A stretch of 6,975 nt of DNA from Treponema sp. Its GTDB lineage: Bacteria; Spirochaetota; Spirochaetia; Treponematales; Treponemataceae. The stretch covers positions 1 to 6,975 of the forward strand of contig JAEETM010000134.1 of the NCBI GenBank assembly GCA_016290335.1, given 5' to 3'. Shown one piece after another: positions 6,048 to 6,975 of this stretch. Made by a program: the position numbers and the translations under genes. Positions within the stretch are counted from its first letter, which is position 1. Each line of letters opens with the position of its first letter. A model generated the notes under the pieces. That model was not told where the DNA came from and ran no database searches. It worked only from the letters and a program-made list of their open reading frames with translations.

Positions 6048-6975
6048 TTTATCGAAACGATTATATCAACAGAGATTATAGAAACCAAAAATATTACAGG
6101 CAGGAAACAATTATTATGAGAGGAAATAAAATTATGGGTTTTGTATGGATTATACTTGCGGTTTGTCTTTTAGGGATTTTGTTGTACAAGATTAATTTTT
6201 CATCACATGCTGGTCCAAGAGGCAGATTAGGCATGGGTGGAGAAAACAATCTGCTTTTGAGTACAAACGGTGGGGACGGTCCAGTTTTTCTTCCGGGCAG
6301 CTACAAGCTTGTTGAATCAAAACAGTTTGATGCTTCCGAAATCGACAGTTTTGATTTTAATATAACACGCGAAACTTTGTGGGTTCAGCAGGTTGATGAT
6401 AAAAAATACACTGTTGAACTTTACTGTCCGGAAGAGTGGAAGGCTTCCATAAAGGTTACTAACAGAACTTTGCAAATTGAATCAAAAAGAGGAATCAATT
6501 TAGTAAATGCAAAAGAGTGGAAGATAATCGTAAAGGTTCCAAAAAATGAAGAGCTTGATGATATTGATATAACACACACAAGCGGCGGTAATCACCTTGA
6601 GGGAATTAAGTTTAATACAATTGATATGAACAGTATGAGCGGTTCAGTTCACTTAAATAACTGTTCGGGCAAAAAGGCAGAGGTTAATTCTAACAGCGGT
6701 TCAATTCATATTAGCCGCAACACTTACGATGAGTTTATTGTTAGTTCAACAAGTGGTTCAGTCCATATTGACGACAGTGCAGCAAAAAGGCTTAGCGTTG
6801 ATTCAACCAGTGGCAGCTTGAAAATTAATGGTAAATACAATGCGTTTGCTCTGCATGCAATTTCAGGCAGCATAAGGATGGAAGATTCAATTTCTCCTGA
6901 CAGCAATTGTGAAATCAGTGCAGTTTCAGGTTCAATTTATCTTAATCTGCCAAAGCAGTCTGGATTTAATGTAAA
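6044..6975 (+). CDS. DUF4097 beta-repeat protein with one membrane anchor (partial, 3' end outside window)
   Basis: The frame runs open for 310 residues to the window edge. A Tyr/Arg/Asn-rich N-terminal tail (1-31) is followed by one membrane segment (about 32-49, FVWIILAVCLLGILLY) and a Gly-rich linker (55-80). From about 100 on comes a DUF4097-like beta-strand domain. Its second half repeats an x-SGS-[VIL]-x-[ILM] unit with SGS at 199, 218, 237, 256, 274 and 295, a period near 19 residues, as in a small beta-solenoid. DUF4097 occurs in LiaG and in LiaX, the latter linked to daptomycin response in Enterococcus; a role in envelope sensing here is inference. GAGG seven bases before the ATG and the ATGA overlap with the upstream gene support the start; Met25 and Met31 are less likely starts. 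The repeat domain is probably extracytoplasmic. Confidence 0.85.
   Translation, partial: MIYRNDYINRDYRNQKYYRQETIIMRGNKIMGFVWIILAVCLLGILLYKINFSSHAGPRGRLGMGGENNLLLSTNGGDGPVFLPGSYKLVESKQFDASEIDSFDFNITRETLWVQQVDDKKYTVELYCPEEWKASIKVTNRTLQIESKRGINLVNAKEWKIIVKVPKNEELDDIDITHTSGGNHLEGIKFNTIDMNSMSGSVHLNNCSGKKAEVNSNSGSIHISRNTYDEFIVSSTSGSVHIDDSAAKRLSVDSTSGSLKINGKYNAFALHAISGSIRMEDSISPDSNCEISAVSGSIYLNLPKQSGFNV

Noticed and set aside
6724..6906. 60-codon minus-strand open frame opposite the DUF4097 repeats
   Set aside because: It arises from the repeated SGS codons read backwards; no start signal is seen.

Overview
The window looks like a piece of a moderately AT-rich bacterial chromosome, most probably from a Treponema-like spirochaete. 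That call rests on how the RuvA, RuvB and QueA proteins read (for example RuvA starting MFNSLTGIITGKF with a PPVGSEAKVYTWLQH segment). It is inference, because the order ruvA-ruvB-queA is shared by many bacteria, including Bacillus. No rRNA, tRNA, CRISPR array or transposase gene is visible.

Left part, minus strand (about 4542 down to 1): five genes in one direction, yhhN-like membrane protein, glycerate 2-kinase, ruvA, ruvB, and queA (its 3' end lies beyond the window). Gaps are 15, 59, 24 and 128 bp. RuvA and RuvB form the Holliday-junction branch-migration motor. QueA makes the epoxyqueuosine precursor of queuosine in tRNA. ruvA appears to have its own promoter, placed so that transcription would begin on the A of its ATG (predicted leaderless mRNA). 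The ruvB-queA gap holds two hairpins.

Middle (4543-4883): a 341-bp divergent intergenic region. Its core, 4603-4800, is a long imperfect palindrome with arms of about 92 bp around a 14-nt centre, roughly 70 percent matched by hand alignment. It fills the space between the outward-facing promoters of yhhN (left) and padR (right). It has no coding capacity and looks like a decayed palindromic (MITE-like) element or a large structured regulatory element. It is the most unusual thing in the window.

Right part, plus strand (4884 to the end): a PadR-family repressor gene, a HAAS/DUF1700 membrane protein gene and a DUF4097 beta-repeat membrane-anchored protein gene cut by the window end. The last two overlap by ATGA. 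padR has a near-consensus promoter (TTGACA, 17 bp, TATATT) whose spacer and -10 are covered by an inverted repeat, so autorepression is likely. PadR/DUF1700/DUF4097 cassettes are widespread but poorly characterised; DUF4097 proteins such as LiaX and LiaG belong to cell-envelope stress systems in Firmicutes, so an envelope-sensing role is the best guess.
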